64,000 bases of DNA from Pediococcus acidilactici (GTDB lineage: Bacteria; Bacillota; Bacilli; Lactobacillales; Lactobacillaceae): the NCBI GenBank assembly GCA_024970065.1, contig CP103908.1:682001-746000 (forward strand). Direction: 5' to 3'. Shown here piece after piece: positions 46,116 to 55,718 of the stretch (its first letter is position 1; each line of letters begins with the position of its first letter). The notes beneath the pieces were generated by a model. It had not been told where the DNA came from, searched no databases, and saw only the letters and a list, made by a program, of their open reading frames with translations. The position numbers and the translations under genes are program-made.

Positions 46116-46880
46116 TTACATTAAATCTGCTGGTCGTTGGGGATGGGGTGGAAATTTCATTGGTGTAGCAGTTATTGGAATTTCGGGCATGGCAATTGGT
46201 GGAACACTAGGAAGGGCCTCTTTATAACTAGCGCCGCAAGAACGATAATCGGATAGCAGACCAAGTTTAATAAAAAGGGCTTGTTGAAAAGCTATCTTGG
46301 CATTCCACTCCAAGGTTTCTAGAATACGAGCGGCGACGTGCAAGTCAGTAGAAGTGATGACTACGCCGTGGCTATTTAGCAAAAAGACGTTTTCCATGGC
46401 TTTATCACCAATTTCTTTAAGATTTTTAAATACAATGTCGGCTAAAGCTTGGCTAGTGGCAGGAGCAAAGGGGAGTACCTTAATTTTGCCTAGTTCTCGC
46501 GTTGCTTCAGTTACGTTAGGCATATCTAAACCAGAGGTAGCCCAAAACATGGATTCTTCGGCGTGAGAATGGTAGACACATCGAATTCCTGGATGAGCTT
46601 TGTACGCTTCTTTATGCAAGTTGATTTCTCGTGTCACGTCTCCTACACCATCAACCTTTTCGCCAGTTTCTTCATCAATCACTAAAATTTGTGCTGCGTG
46701 AAGTTCAGAATAATAGGTTTCTGACATAAAAGTTGGAGTCATGATAATATAAGGGTGCATTTTTGGATCGAAAACTTTGATCGACATGTTACCACCGGCC
46801 ACGTTGGTATTTTTACGATCAAACATTTTTTGTACGGTATGGGCTAAGTCGATTCGTTCTTCTTCAAACATCATTTTCAT
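46116..46880 (-). CDS. fucA: Class II aldolase, probable L-fuculose-1-phosphate aldolase
   Basis: This 254-residue zinc-dependent class II aldolase has NTNVAGGNMSIKV near the N-terminus, the metal-binding CVYHSHAEESMFW and LLNSHGVV. It would split L-fuculose 1-phosphate into dihydroxyacetone phosphate and L-lactaldehyde. Rhamnulose-1-phosphate aldolase belongs to the same family. Fuculose is preferred because the gene is divergent from fucR and fucI. AGGAGG lies 9 bases before the ATG. The C-terminus ends in a Pro-rich tail. Confidence 0.82.
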   Translation of the reverse strand: MKMMFEEERIDLAHTVQKMFDRKNTNVAGGNMSIKVFDPKMHPYIIMTPTFMSETYYSELHAAQILVIDEETGEKVDGVGDVTREINLHKEAYKAHPGIRCVYHSHAEESMFWATSGLDMPNVTEATRELGKIKVLPFAPATSQALADIVFKNLKEIGDKAMENVFLLNSHGVVITSTDLHVAARILETLEWNAKIAFQQALFIKLGLLSDYRSCGASYKEALPSVPPIAMPEIPITATPMKFPPHPQRPADLM

Positions 46881-46971
46881 AATTAAATTCCTCCTAAATT
46901 TAAAGTGCTAAATCACTCTATGGCCTCATTATACTGACAACTGTATTGAAAATTAGGACTGGCCTAGATTT

Positions 46972-47005
46972 ATGAAATACCTTCAAAATAATAGAAGTAT
47001 TTCAT
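46972..47005. promoter_or_regulatory. Inverted repeat, probable DeoR-type operator
   Basis: ATGAAATACCTTC (46972-46984) faces GAAGTATTTCAT (46994-47005) in the divergent region of fucA and the DeoR gene. Further TTCAT or ATGAA motifs follow up to 47050. It is likely bound by the neighbouring regulator. Confidence 0.55.
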
Positions 47006-47065
47006 TCAAAGTGCTTCATAAGTCTTCATTTTCAATGAATTTAATGAAAATCGAGGAGGAAAGTA

Positions 47066-47821
47066 ATGTTTAAGAACGAACGTTTTTTGACTATTTTGGA
47101 TTTATTACAAAAAAAGAAGGTTATGCGGATTAAGGATTTGCAAAAAGAACTATTTGTCAGTGACTCCACTATCCGACGTGATTTAATAGCATTGGAAAAG
47201 ATGGGCAAAGTTACCCGTAAATTTGGACGAGTTGAATTAGTTAAGGCGGATAATATTGAGTTATCCTTTCTGTTTCGCCAACAAGAGAATAGTGAATCTA
47301 AAAAATATATCGCTGAAATTGCAAGTACGTTTTTAGGGGACAACGAAGCTATTTTTGTAGATTCCAGCAGCACTACGTCCTTTTTAGCTCCTTTTTTTGA
47401 AGGATTGACAAACTTAGTGGTAGTCACCAACAGTTTAAAACTGGCAATCAAATTAGACGAAATTCCAACAGTAAAAACGTTCATTGCGGGCGGACGACTT
47501 CGTTCAGGGACTGGTTCAATTCTGGGCGATATTTCGCTAGATTTTTTTAGTGATTTTCGAGCAGACTTAGTGTTTCTATCCTGTTCTTCAATTAATGCCA
47601 ATGACGTTTATATGTCCAGTGAAGAACAATCGGGAGTTAAACGAAGGATGATGGAAAATGCTGAAAAGAAAATTTTACTATGTGATCAGTCAAAGTTTAA
47701 CGTCAAAGGATATTACCGATTGTGCGATGTAAATGACTTTGATGTGATCATTATGGATCAACAGCCACCGGAAGAAATTATGGCGGCTTGGTCCCATAAA
47801 AACGTAGAGGTTTTGTATTAA
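47066..47821 (+). CDS. fucR: DeoR-family regulator of fucose genes
   Basis: This 251-residue DeoR regulator has the N-terminal HTH (RIKDLQKELFVSDSTIRRDLIAL, residues about 17-40) and a C-terminal sugar-phosphate-binding domain with FVDSSSTTSFLAPFF and SCSSINANDVYMSSEEQ. The effector is probably fuculose 1-phosphate or a related phosphate ester. It is divergent from the aldolase gene and precedes fucI. GAGGAGG lies 8 bases before the ATG. It ends at its own terminator, so fucI uses a separate promoter. Confidence 0.88.
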   Translation: MFKNERFLTILDLLQKKKVMRIKDLQKELFVSDSTIRRDLIALEKMGKVTRKFGRVELVKADNIELSFLFRQQENSESKKYIAEIASTFLGDNEAIFVDSSSTTSFLAPFFEGLTNLVVVTNSLKLAIKLDEIPTVKTFIAGGRLRSGTGSILGDISLDFFSDFRADLVFLSCSSINANDVYMSSEEQSGVKRRMMENAEKKILLCDQSKFNVKGYYRLCDVNDFDVIIMDQQPPEEIMAAWSHKNVEVLY

Positions 47822-47841
47822 AAATTTAAATGATTTTGTAG

Positions 47842-47864
47842 CCGGGAAGTTCCCGGTTTTTTTG
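47842..47864 (+). terminator. Terminator of fucR
   Basis: CCGGGA and TCCCGG form a short G-C-rich stem with a T-run of seven, about 20 bases after the stop. Confidence 0.82.
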
Positions 47865-47957
47865 TTAAATGAATGAAAATGATGAATGCTTTTGAACAAA
47901 AAGATGCAAAAAATATGAAGAACTTTCAGAAGGCGTGAAACACCTTCCAAATGCTTA

Positions 47958-47971
47958 TGGAAGCGGTTACT
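47958..47971 (+). promoter_or_regulatory. cre-like site before fucI
   Basis: TGGAAGCGGTTACT is a good cre match 67 bases before the fucI start. Upstream at 47880-47950 lie ATGAA and CCTTC motifs like those at the fucA/fucR region, possible regulator sites. Confidence 0.55.
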
Positions 47972-48037
47972 ATGAGGGCGAAAAGAAATTATGTATTTCT
48001 TTTAACAAACAGTTCAAATAATTTAGGAGGTTAGGAC

Positions 48038-49825
48038 ATGTTAAAAATTAATTATCCCAAAATTGGAATACGTCCAACAATTGATGGTCGGCGTAAAGGT
48101 ATTCGTGAATCATTAGAGACGCAAACGATGGATATGGATAAAGCGGTTGCTGAATTGTTGGAATCAAAATTATTTTATCCTGATGGTACCCCAGTAAAAA
48201 CCGTTATTTCTGATTCAACTATTGGGGGAGTAAAAGAGGCAGCAGCTTCGAAAGAAAAATTTGATAAGGAAAATGTTTGCGGAACCATCACGGTAACTCC
48301 TTGCTGGTGCTATGGAAGTGAAACGATGGACATGACCGCTGATATTCCTCACGCAATTTGGGGATTTAACGGTACTGAACGCCCTGGAGCAGTTTACTTA
48401 GCGGCAGTTTTAGCAGCGCATGCGCAAAAAGGAATTCCTGCTTTTGGGATTTACGGAGCGGACGTTTGTGATGCCGATGATAAGTCAATTCCAGATGACG
48501 TTGCCAAGAAACTTATTCGTTTTGCTAAGGGTATTCTTGCAGTTGGCATTATGCGCAACAAATCTTACTTATCGATTGGTAACGTAGCAATGGGAATTGG
48601 TGGTTCAATGGTTAACGCCGATTTCTTCCAAAACTATTTAGGTATGCGAAACGAATATGTAGACATGACTGAAATAGTTCGGCGCTGGGATGAAGGGATT
48701 TATGACAAAGAAGAGTTTGAAAAAGCCATGAAATGGGCTGAAAAGCATACTCCAATCGGACCAGATCTATATAATAGCGAGGACCCTAATCGATTTACAG
48801 ACAAAGAAAAGAAAGCACAGTTGGCGGATTGCGTTAAGATGGCCATCATTGCTCGAGACTTAATGGAAGGAAACCCGAAGTTAGCTGAAAAAGGATTTGT
48901 TGAAGAAGCCGACGGGCATAATGCAATTGCTGCGGGATTCCAAGGACAACGGCAGTGGACCGATCATTTTCCAAACGGCGATTACATGGAGGCCTTTTTG
49001 AACTCTCAATTCGACTGGAATGGCATCCATGCGCCGCACGTATTTGCAACGGAGAACGATAGCTTAAATGGAGCTTCGATGTTGCTTAACTACTTACTGA
49101 CTAACACACCTCAAATTTTTGCCGACGTACGGACCTTCTGGAGTCCCGAAGCAATCAAACGGGTTACTGGAACCGAGTTAACCGGATTAGGAAAAGATGG
49201 TTTCCTTCATCTCAGTAACTCTGGCGCGCAAACCTTGGACGCGACTGGCGAGGAAAAAGTGGATGGCAACCCTGCCATTAAACCGTTCTGGCAAGTTACC
49301 GAAGATGAAGCAAAACGTAGTCTAGAAAAAACACGTTGGATTCCTGCAAATATCGGTTACTTCCGGGGTGGCGGCTTCTCTAGCAACTACCTTACTAAAG
49401 GTGGTAGTCAAGGTATGCCCGTAACGATGTCACGGATTAATTTAGTTAAGGGTGTAGGACCAGTTCTTCAAATTGCAGAAGGTTATGCAATTGATTTACC
49501 TGAACAAGTCTTTAACGTGATTAACGAACGGACTGATAAAGGCTGGCCTTCAACATTCTTTGCGCCAATTTTAACCGGGCACGGAGCGTTTAAGAGTGTT
49601 TATGACGTAATGGACAACTGGGGAGCAAATCATGGTGCAATCAGTTATGGACATATTGGTGCAGATTTAATTACGTTGGCATCCATGTTACGGATCCCAG
49701 TTAACATGCATAACGTGCCCGAAGATAAGATTTTCCGTCCACGGGTATGGTCATTGATTGGAACGGAAAATCAAGAAGCAGCGGACTTTAATGCTTGTCA
49801 AACTTTAGGTCCTTTATATAAATAG
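48038..49825 (+). CDS. fucI: L-fucose isomerase
   Basis: This 595-residue manganese-dependent isomerase converts L-fucose to L-fuculose. Family segments are [20 protein letters not shown] at the start, [31 protein letters not shown] and the late [11 protein letters not shown]. The length matches FucI (about 590). AGGAGG precedes the ATG. It opens the fucI-kinase-porter-fucU operon. The very high similarity to the FucI pattern leaves little doubt, although these enzymes may also accept D-arabinose. Confidence 0.96.
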   Translation: MLKINYPKIGIRPTIDGRRKGIRESLETQTMDMDKAVAELLESKLFYPDGTPVKTVISDSTIGGVKEAAASKEKFDKENVCGTITVTPCWCYGSETMDMTADIPHAIWGFNGTERPGAVYLAAVLAAHAQKGIPAFGIYGADVCDADDKSIPDDVAKKLIRFAKGILAVGIMRNKSYLSIGNVAMGIGGSMVNADFFQNYLGMRNEYVDMTEIVRRWDEGIYDKEEFEKAMKWAEKHTPIGPDLYNSEDPNRFTDKEKKAQLADCVKMAIIARDLMEGNPKLAEKGFVEEADGHNAIAAGFQGQRQWTDHFPNGDYMEAFLNSQFDWNGIHAPHVFATENDSLNGASMLLNYLLTNTPQIFADVRTFWSPEAIKRVTGTELTGLGKDGFLHLSNSGAQTLDATGEEKVDGNPAIKPFWQVTEDEAKRSLEKTRWIPANIGYFRGGGFSSNYLTKGGSQGMPVTMSRINLVKGVGPVLQIAEGYAIDLPEQVFNVINERTDKGWPSTFFAPILTGHGAFKSVYDVMDNWGANHGAISYGHIGADLITLASMLRIPVNMHNVPEDKIFRPRVWSLIGTENQEAADFNACQTLGPLYK

Positions 49826-49838
49826 CGTGTGATGAAAT

Positions 49839-51341
49839 ATGGAAAAAGTGAATGTAATTGCAGTAGATTTAGGGGCGAGTTCTGGTCGCGTAATTTCCGG
49901 TCAGTTTGATGGAAAACAAATTAAACTAAAGGAGCAGTACCGGTTTTCCAATCACCCCGTCGAGATTAATGACCGACTTAATTGGGATTATTTAAAGATT
50001 TTTCAGGAAGTAAAACGTGGTTTAGCGTTAACAATGCGAGGCCTAGGACATCTAGATAGTTTGAGCGTAGATACTTGGGGCGTCGATTATGGCTTGTTGA
50101 CTAAGGAAGGAGAAGTACTTTTTGCTCCTCATTGTTATCGGGATAGCCGCACAGCTCCTTACGAAGTGGAATTTGCAGAAAGACTGCCAGCCCTGCAATT
50201 GTACAAGATGACTGGAAACGTTCCTGATCGAATCAATACTAATCTGCAGGTCTTTGCAGATTTGCAACGGGCGCCTTTTTTAAAACAAACGGTTGATCAG
50301 TTATTAATGATGCCTAGTTTGATTGAATACTTTTTTAGTGGGGTCAAACAAAACGAATTTACCATTGCCAGTACTACGGGGCTCCTTGACGTGCAAACTA
50401 AGAATTGGAATACAAAGGTCTTAAATACTTTGGGAATTCCAGCTGAATGGTTTGCAGACGTTGTTATTGGGGGAGCCGATTTAGGCCCGATTCGTCAAGC
50501 AATTAGTGAAGAGATTAAGGTTTCTGCTGAAATGCGGGTTATTTCAGGTGTTGGTCATGATACAGCAGCAGCGTTAATGGCATTGCCACTAAACGAAGCA
50601 GAACGTAAACAAACCGCATTTATTAGTTGCGGAACATGGTCGATTGTGGGATTACAAAATGACCAGCCAATCATTAGCGAAGCAGCTTTTGAAATGGGGT
50701 TGACGAATGAAGGTTGTTTTGATGGTTCTAACCGGGTGTTAAAAAACATTACCGGCTTGTGGGTAATTCAAGAACTACAAAAAGAATGGACGTATACGGG
50801 TGCAGAGATAAGCTTTGCTAAGATGCAGGATGAAGCTGCAAAAGCGTACTCAATCAATTCCTTTATTGACTTAGCAGACGTGCGTTTTGCCGAACCTGGG
50901 CAAATGGAAGAAAAGATTGTGGCCTTTCTTAAAGAAACCCATCAAACTTTACCGAAAAATCGGGGACAGTTGATCCGGGTGGTATTAGAAAGTTTAGCTT
51001 TTTCCTACCGACAGGTGATTGAAAAGTTAGAAAAACTTACTGGAACAACCTTGCAAAAAGTTCATATGTTCGGCGGAGGTATTCAAAACCAGTTATTAGT
51101 TCAACTAACCGCAGATTTTACACAGCGCAAGGTGGTTACTGGACCAGTCGAAGCAAGTGTTTTGGGAAATGTAGTCGCCCAATTAAAGGTTCTCGGTAAG
51201 ATAACTGACCCGGTTAAACTAGATGTTTTAGTGAATACGGTTGATGTACAAGATTTTAATCCAACTGAAATTCCTGGTTTAGAACAGAAGTATGCCCAAT
51301 TTATGAGGATATTAGCTGCAAATAATACGGAAGGAAAATAA
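49839..51341 (+). CDS. FGGY kinase, probable L-fuculokinase (rhamnulokinase-like)
   Basis: This 500-residue FGGY kinase has the N-terminal VDLGASSGRVISG, SVDTWGVDYGLL, SCGTWSIVGL and GGGIQNQLLVQLTA segments. These are closest to rhamnulokinases, and the gene at 62782 is a relative. In this position, 13 bases after fucI and before a sugar porter and fucU, it most likely phosphorylates L-fuculose at C1. Fuculokinase activity in rhamnulokinase-type proteins is plausible but not shown by sequence. The ribosome site is weak (GTGATG). Confidence 0.84.
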   Translation: MEKVNVIAVDLGASSGRVISGQFDGKQIKLKEQYRFSNHPVEINDRLNWDYLKIFQEVKRGLALTMRGLGHLDSLSVDTWGVDYGLLTKEGEVLFAPHCYRDSRTAPYEVEFAERLPALQLYKMTGNVPDRINTNLQVFADLQRAPFLKQTVDQLLMMPSLIEYFFSGVKQNEFTIASTTGLLDVQTKNWNTKVLNTLGIPAEWFADVVIGGADLGPIRQAISEEIKVSAEMRVISGVGHDTAAALMALPLNEAERKQTAFISCGTWSIVGLQNDQPIISEAAFEMGLTNEGCFDGSNRVLKNITGLWVIQELQKEWTYTGAEISFAKMQDEAAKAYSINSFIDLADVRFAEPGQMEEKIVAFLKETHQTLPKNRGQLIRVVLESLAFSYRQVIEKLEKLTGTTLQKVHMFGGGIQNQLLVQLTADFTQRKVVTGPVEASVLGNVVAQLKVLGKITDPVKLDVLVNTVDVQDFNPTEIPGLEQKYAQFMRILAANNTEGK

Positions 51342-51343
51342 TT

Positions 51344-52681
51344 ATGGAAGAAAATCTATCTACTAAACCAAAAACTAAAGGGATTGTTTACCTATTTGCT
51401 ATTTTAGGAGGATTTGCCGGGTTACTTTACGGATACGATTCGGGAGCAATTTCGCTAGCACTGCCATCGATTACTACTGCTTTTGGGCTAGATTCGGTTC
51501 AAAAGGGGCTGGTGGTTAGCTTTCTTCTTTTCGGCGCGTTGCCTTCAATCGTCGTATTTACTGCGTTAGAAAAGAAAATTGAGCGACGCAACGTCTTGAT
51601 TGTCGCTGGGGTGGTATTTTTAGCCGGAAGCTTGTTAAGCGCAATTGCAACGGGAACTTTTTTCCTCATGATGGCACGTTTCGTTTTAGGAATTGCGGCC
51701 GGAATTGCGAATATGTACGGTTTGATTTATTTATCAGAGCTAGCGCCAGCCCACATTCGGGGATTAATGTCTTCACTTTACCAGTTAAGTGTTAACGTGG
51801 GGATTTTGGTTGCGTATGCAGTTGGAGCCTACAATTTACCACAAGATAACTGGCGGTGGACTTTAGGATTAGGGGTGGTGCCAGCCCTGATACTGACGAT
51901 TGGGATGGTAATGAGTCCCCAAAGTCCCCGGTGGTTGATCCGGGATGGTAAAGTTGAACGAGCGCGAAAAGTTTTGACTAAAGTCCGGTTCACCAACACG
52001 GAAGTAGAATCTGAAATTAAAGATATCCAAAATAGCCTGAAAACAAAAGAAGCGGGTCTAAATGAACTATTTGGCACATTCCGGCCAGCCCTTACCTTAC
52101 TAATTATTTTAACTATTTTTCAAGTGTTTACCGGAATTAATGCCGCCGTTTACTATGCACCAGAAATTTTTCATAATTTAGGAATGGCAAATTCTAGCAT
52201 TGTCGCTGATTTTGGGGTGGGAATTGCTTTAGTCGTCTCGACCTTCGTTTCTTTGCCCTTCATTGACAAGTTGGGACGAAAAAAATTATTAGAAATCAGT
52301 TTGGGTGGTCAAGTCCTACCAGCGATTGCGCTATGTATTTGGTCAGACAACGTAATTATCGCGGTTATTTCGATTTTTCTGTACGTGTTTATGTTCGGTT
52401 TTGGGCTTGGTCCGGTGTTTTGGTCTTACGTTCCAGAAATCCTGCCTTTAAAAGCGCGTGCTTTAGGGATGGGAGTAATCACCTTTACTCAATATCTTTT
52501 AAACGCTATTTTCTCGTTGATTTTTCCAATTTGTTTAAGCATTGTCGGAATAAACATTTTCTATTTCTTCGCATTTTTATCCGCTTTTTCGGTTTGGTAC
52601 ATCCATAAGTATGTTTTAGAAACTAAAGGACGGTCGTTAGAAGAAATTGAAGCCTATTGGGAATCAAGAAAGAAGGAATGA
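51344..52681 (+). CDS. MFS sugar porter, probable L-fucose importer
   Basis: This 445-residue sugar porter has twelve membrane segments. Visible motifs are LYGYDSGAISLALP, LIYLSELAPAHIRG, SPQSPRWLIRDG and the C-terminal ETKGRSLEEIE. It belongs to the same family as araE at 20051 and not to the FucP family used by E. coli. The location two bases after the kinase and before fucU supports L-fucose import by proton symport. It overlaps no gene; fucU starts 3 bases after its stop codon. Confidence 0.84.
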   Translation: MEENLSTKPKTKGIVYLFAILGGFAGLLYGYDSGAISLALPSITTAFGLDSVQKGLVVSFLLFGALPSIVVFTALEKKIERRNVLIVAGVVFLAGSLLSAIATGTFFLMMARFVLGIAAGIANMYGLIYLSELAPAHIRGLMSSLYQLSVNVGILVAYAVGAYNLPQDNWRWTLGLGVVPALILTIGMVMSPQSPRWLIRDGKVERARKVLTKVRFTNTEVESEIKDIQNSLKTKEAGLNELFGTFRPALTLLIILTIFQVFTGINAAVYYAPEIFHNLGMANSSIVADFGVGIALVVSTFVSLPFIDKLGRKKLLEISLGGQVLPAIALCIWSDNVIIAVISIFLYVFMFGFGLGPVFWSYVPEILPLKARALGMGVITFTQYLLNAIFSLIFPICLSIVGINIFYFFAFLSAFSVWYIHKYVLETKGRSLEEIEAYWESRKKE

Positions 52682-52683
52682 GA

Positions 52684-53121
52684 ATGTTAAATCGAGTACC
52701 TAAAAATCTATCGCCGGAGCTAATAAAGACGCTAATGGAAATGGGACACGGGGATGAAATCTTGTTGGCGGATGCCAATTATCCTGCGGTGTCCAATAAC
52801 AAAAAAATTATTCGAGCAGATGGTTTAATGATTCCAGAATTACTTGATTCAATTTTAAAATTGATGCCGTTAGATAGCTATTCTGATTACCAAGCAATTT
52901 TCATGCAAGTCGTACCTGGAGATCAGAACGTTCCCAATGGTACCCCACCGATTTGGGAGAAGTACCGGGATAGCATTGGAAAAAGCTTTAAAAATTATAC
53001 GGTAAAACAAATTGAACGATCCGCTTTTTACGAGTATTCGCACCAATGCTTTGCCATTGTACAGACGGGCGAAAAAGCACTGTATGGTAATTTAATTTTG
53101 CGAAAAGGCGTAGTGATGTAA
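52684..53121 (+). CDS. fucU: L-fucose mutarotase
   Basis: This 145-residue protein of the RbsD/FucU family interconverts anomers of L-fucose. It shows LIKTLMEMGHGDEILLADANYP, with the catalytic histidine, and the tyrosine-containing HQCFAIVQTGEKALYGNLILRKG near the end. The ATG at 52684 is preferred: AGAAGGA lies about 6 bases before it, and the upstream in-frame start overlaps the porter gene. It ends the fuc operon. Confidence 0.92.
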   Translation: MLNRVPKNLSPELIKTLMEMGHGDEILLADANYPAVSNNKKIIRADGLMIPELLDSILKLMPLDSYSDYQAIFMQVVPGDQNVPNGTPPIWEKYRDSIGKSFKNYTVKQIERSAFYEYSHQCFAIVQTGEKALYGNLILRKGVVM

Positions 53122-53406
53122 AATTCCTCTTTTGAGAAATAAATCAGTCATCACAAGCTAATTCTGAAAGATGAAGACCCTATCTAATTACGATTTTTCG
53201 TAGTTGGGTAGGGTCTTTATAAAAGAAAAAGATTATTCTAATTTAAAAAGCGTATTTAGAGTAATTACAGATTGATTATTTAGCTAAGAAGATAAAAACC
53301 ATAGTGATTTTGTCTTTTTATTATGTAGTTTACATACTGCCACAGGTATTTTTATGTTTTTAAATTGGTGATACGTATAGAATTTGAGCTATATTTTAAC
53401 TTTAAT
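53122..53406. other. Spacer holding the fuc operon terminator
   Basis: A strong terminator lies at 53174-53220: AAGACCCTATCTAATTACGA pairs with TCGTAGTTGGGTAGGGTCTT. The rest is AT-rich with no supported gene. Confidence 0.7.
53174..53220 (+). terminator. Terminator of the fucose operon
   Basis: A 20-bp stem with a T4 loop and G-T pairs lies 53 bases after the fucU stop and is followed by a short T-run. Confidence 0.85.
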
Positions 53407-53451
53407 TTGACTTAAAAACAGCATTATAGTTTAATATACCCATGGAGGTAT
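53407..53451 (+). promoter_or_regulatory. Promoter and probable CstR operator of the sulfur operon
   Basis: TTGACT (53407-53412) and TTTAAT (53430-53435) are 17 bases apart. Directly after the -10 lies the interrupted palindrome ATACC-CATGGA-GGTAT (53436-53451), a layout like operators of CsoR/CstR repressors. It covers the likely transcription start and the ribosome binding site GGAGG. Confidence 0.65.
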
Positions 53452-53460
53452 TTTGAAAGA

Positions 53461-53772
53461 ATGAAACTACCATTTTGGGGATATAATACTATTAATATTA
53501 GTGCAATTGCAGAACGTAAAGAGGATTTCGAACTAATTGATGTACGTACACCTGTTGAATTTCGGAGCGGACATATTAATTATGCAAAGAACGTTCCCTT
53601 AGATAAAATTAATCGATTTTCTGGCAGAAAAGATCAACCCATTTATGTGATTTGCCAATCGGGGATGCGCAGTAAGCGGGCGGCTAAATTTTTGCGTAAC
53701 CAAGGCTATGATGCTAAAAGTGTTCGTGGAGGAATGAGCCAATGGGATGGCCCGGTAAGAAAGGGGAAGTAA
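53461..53772 (+). CDS. Single-domain rhodanese
   Basis: This 103-residue rhodanese has the active Cys65 in the loop CQSGMRS and the N-terminal ELIDVRTPVEFRSGHI. It carries a persulfide on the cysteine and moves sulfane sulfur to acceptors. It is first in an operon with a flavoprotein, another rhodanese and a CstR-like repressor, and stops 1 base before the flavoprotein start codon. About ten hydrophilic residues precede the domain; there is no membrane anchor. Confidence 0.88.
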   Translation: MKLPFWGYNTINISAIAERKEDFELIDVRTPVEFRSGHINYAKNVPLDKINRFSGRKDQPIYVICQSGMRSKRAAKFLRNQGYDAKSVRGGMSQWDGPVRKGK

Positions 53773-53773
53773 A

Positions 53774-55438
53774 ATGAGTAAAGTAGTTATTGTTGGCGGG
53801 GTTGCCGGTGGTATGTCAGCAGCGACCCGGTTACGCCGATTAGCGGAAGATGCTGAGATTATCGTTTTTGAGAAGGGACCGTACGTCTCGTTTGCCAATT
53901 GCGGATTGCCGTACCACCTTTCGGGAATGATTCCAGAAAGAACTTCACTAATGGTTCAAAGCCCGGAAGCATTATGGAACCGGTTCAGAATCGACGCATG
54001 GCCCAACCACGAAGTTATTAGCATTCACCCTCAAGAAAAAATAGTGGAAGTACGGCATCGAGGAAAGGTTTTCCAAGAAAGTTACGATGAATTAATATTA
54101 GCGACCGGAGCTAGCGCAATTATTCCGCAAATTGAGGGGCTTGCACAGGCTGAAAATGTGCATACCTTAAGGAACATTCCCGATATGGACGAGATTTTAA
54201 ACCAGTTGGAGCAAGGAGTACGAAACGCAACGATAGTAGGAGCGGGATTTATCGGCGTGGAAATGGTTGAAAATTTACATAAGCGGGGAATTCACGTTGC
54301 TTTGGTAGAAAAAGCTGCCCACGTTTTGCCTAACCTGGATGTTGAAATGGCAGCTTTTGTGGAAGAAGAGTTGTTAAAAAATAACGTAGATCTTCACCTT
54401 TCTAAGTCAGTTGCCGAAATCAAGGATAATGGAACTCGCCTTGTTTTAGATGACGGAACTCAGATTAACTCCGACCTAACGATCCTATCCGTTGGAGTTC
54501 AACCCAATAGTAGACTCGCAGAAAATGCTGGTCTTCAGTTAGGTTTGAAAAAGGGCATTATGGTGGATGAAAACTATGAAACGAGCGTGAAGCATGTTTA
54601 TGCGGTTGGTGACGTAGCGGTGACCAAGCAGCAGATTACAAACGAGCCAACCTTAATTCCGTTAGCTTCTCCAGCAAATCGACAAGGGCGGCAAGTTGCG
54701 GATGTGCTAGCTGGTTTACGCCGGATAAATCAGGGGAGTATCGGTACGGCAATTGTGCGAGCGTTTAATTTGAGTACGGCTTCCACCGGGTTAAATGAGC
54801 ATGCGGCACGACAGAAATTCGCTAATGTCTTAGTTGCTCACGTGAGCGGAACGGACCATGCGACCTACTATCCTGATAGTCAGGCGATGTGGCTTAAATT
54901 AATTTTCGATGGAAAGACGGGGCAAATTTATGGTGCTCAAGCAGTTGGCGCGAATGGTGTCGATAAACGAATCGACGTGTTAGCGACGGCAATTAAAGGG
55001 AATCTTTCGGTGTTTGATTTACCAGAGCTAGAATTAACTTATGCACCGCCGTTTGGCACGGCAAAAGACGTTGTTAATATGGTTGGTTACGTTGCAACCA
55101 ACCTGGTTGAAGGATTAAGTAAAAATATTCAATGGCATGAGTTATCTGCTGAATTAGCAAAGGGCAAACGGTTACTTGATTTGCGTAATCCAGAAGAAAT
55201 TGAAAGGGACGGCCGGATTAGGGGAGCAACCAACATTTCTTTAAAACAATTGCGAAATCAAATTGGTCGGTTGGACCCCCGCCAGGAATATATTCTTTAC
55301 TGTCAAAGCGGGCTACGAAGCTACGTTGGAGAACGGATTTTACGACAAAAAGGATTTAAAGTTGAAAATTTAGATGGAGCATTTGGGTTGTATAAAATGA
55401 TAATGAAAGAGGAAGTTGAACGAATTGAAGAGTATTAA
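53774..55438 (+). CDS. CoA-disulfide reductase-like flavoprotein with rhodanese domain
   Basis: This 554-residue protein has a pyridine nucleotide-disulfide oxidoreductase part (about 1-445) fused to a rhodanese domain (about 455-550). FAD binding is seen in VVIVGGVAGGMSAATRLRRL, the redox Cys43 in FANCGLPYHLSG, NAD binding in ATIVGAGFIGVEM and FAD binding in VYAVGDVA. The rhodanese cysteine is Cys510 in YCQSGLRS. This is the CoADR-RHD architecture, known to reduce CoA disulfide, CoA persulfide or polysulfide with NAD(P)H. Together with two rhodaneses and a CstR-like repressor, a role in clearing reactive sulfur is likely. Confidence 0.9.
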   Translation: MSKVVIVGGVAGGMSAATRLRRLAEDAEIIVFEKGPYVSFANCGLPYHLSGMIPERTSLMVQSPEALWNRFRIDAWPNHEVISIHPQEKIVEVRHRGKVFQESYDELILATGASAIIPQIEGLAQAENVHTLRNIPDMDEILNQLEQGVRNATIVGAGFIGVEMVENLHKRGIHVALVEKAAHVLPNLDVEMAAFVEEELLKNNVDLHLSKSVAEIKDNGTRLVLDDGTQINSDLTILSVGVQPNSRLAENAGLQLGLKKGIMVDENYETSVKHVYAVGDVAVTKQQITNEPTLIPLASPANRQGRQVADVLAGLRRINQGSIGTAIVRAFNLSTASTGLNEHAARQKFANVLVAHVSGTDHATYYPDSQAMWLKLIFDGKTGQIYGAQAVGANGVDKRIDVLATAIKGNLSVFDLPELELTYAPPFGTAKDVVNMVGYVATNLVEGLSKNIQWHELSAELAKGKRLLDLRNPEEIERDGRIRGATNISLKQLRNQIGRLDPRQEYILYCQSGLRSYVGERILRQKGFKVENLDGAFGLYKMIMKEEVERIEEY

Positions 55439-55718
55439 AGCAACGGATTTAATGAAGAAAATTGAAAATAAGAAAGTAAACGTAATTGATGTGCGGGAAA
55501 GTTTTGAATTTAAGATGGGACACATTCCAGCTGCAAAGAACCTACCCTTGAGTAGCTTACAAGACACCGCCAAAAGCCTAGATAAAAATCGGACTTACTA
55601 TGTCATTTGTCAATCGGGAGCACGTTCAGCCAATGCTTGTGGTTATTTAAACCAACTTGGATTTGATATAATCAATGTTGAAGATGGAATGAATGCTTGG
55701 CAAGGAGATAGGGAATAA
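55425..55718 (+). CDS. Second single-domain rhodanese
   Basis: This rhodanese of about 97 residues shows NVIDVRESFEFKMGHIPAAKNLPL and the active-site loop CQSGARS (cysteine codon 55608-55610). It overlaps the end of the flavoprotein gene. The start is TTG at 55425 or TTG at 55416. AGAGGAAG lies at 55408-55415, and spacing favours 55425. It follows the same pattern as the rhodanese at 53461 and probably passes sulfur to or from the flavoprotein. Confidence 0.85.
   Translation: MKSIKATDLMKKIENKKVNVIDVRESFEFKMGHIPAAKNLPLSSLQDTAKSLDKNRTYYVICQSGARSANACGYLNQLGFDIINVEDGMNAWQGDRE

Noticed and set aside
47041-47601. Long reverse frame over the DeoR gene
   Set aside because: It is antisense to a well-supported regulator and shows no domain or start signal.
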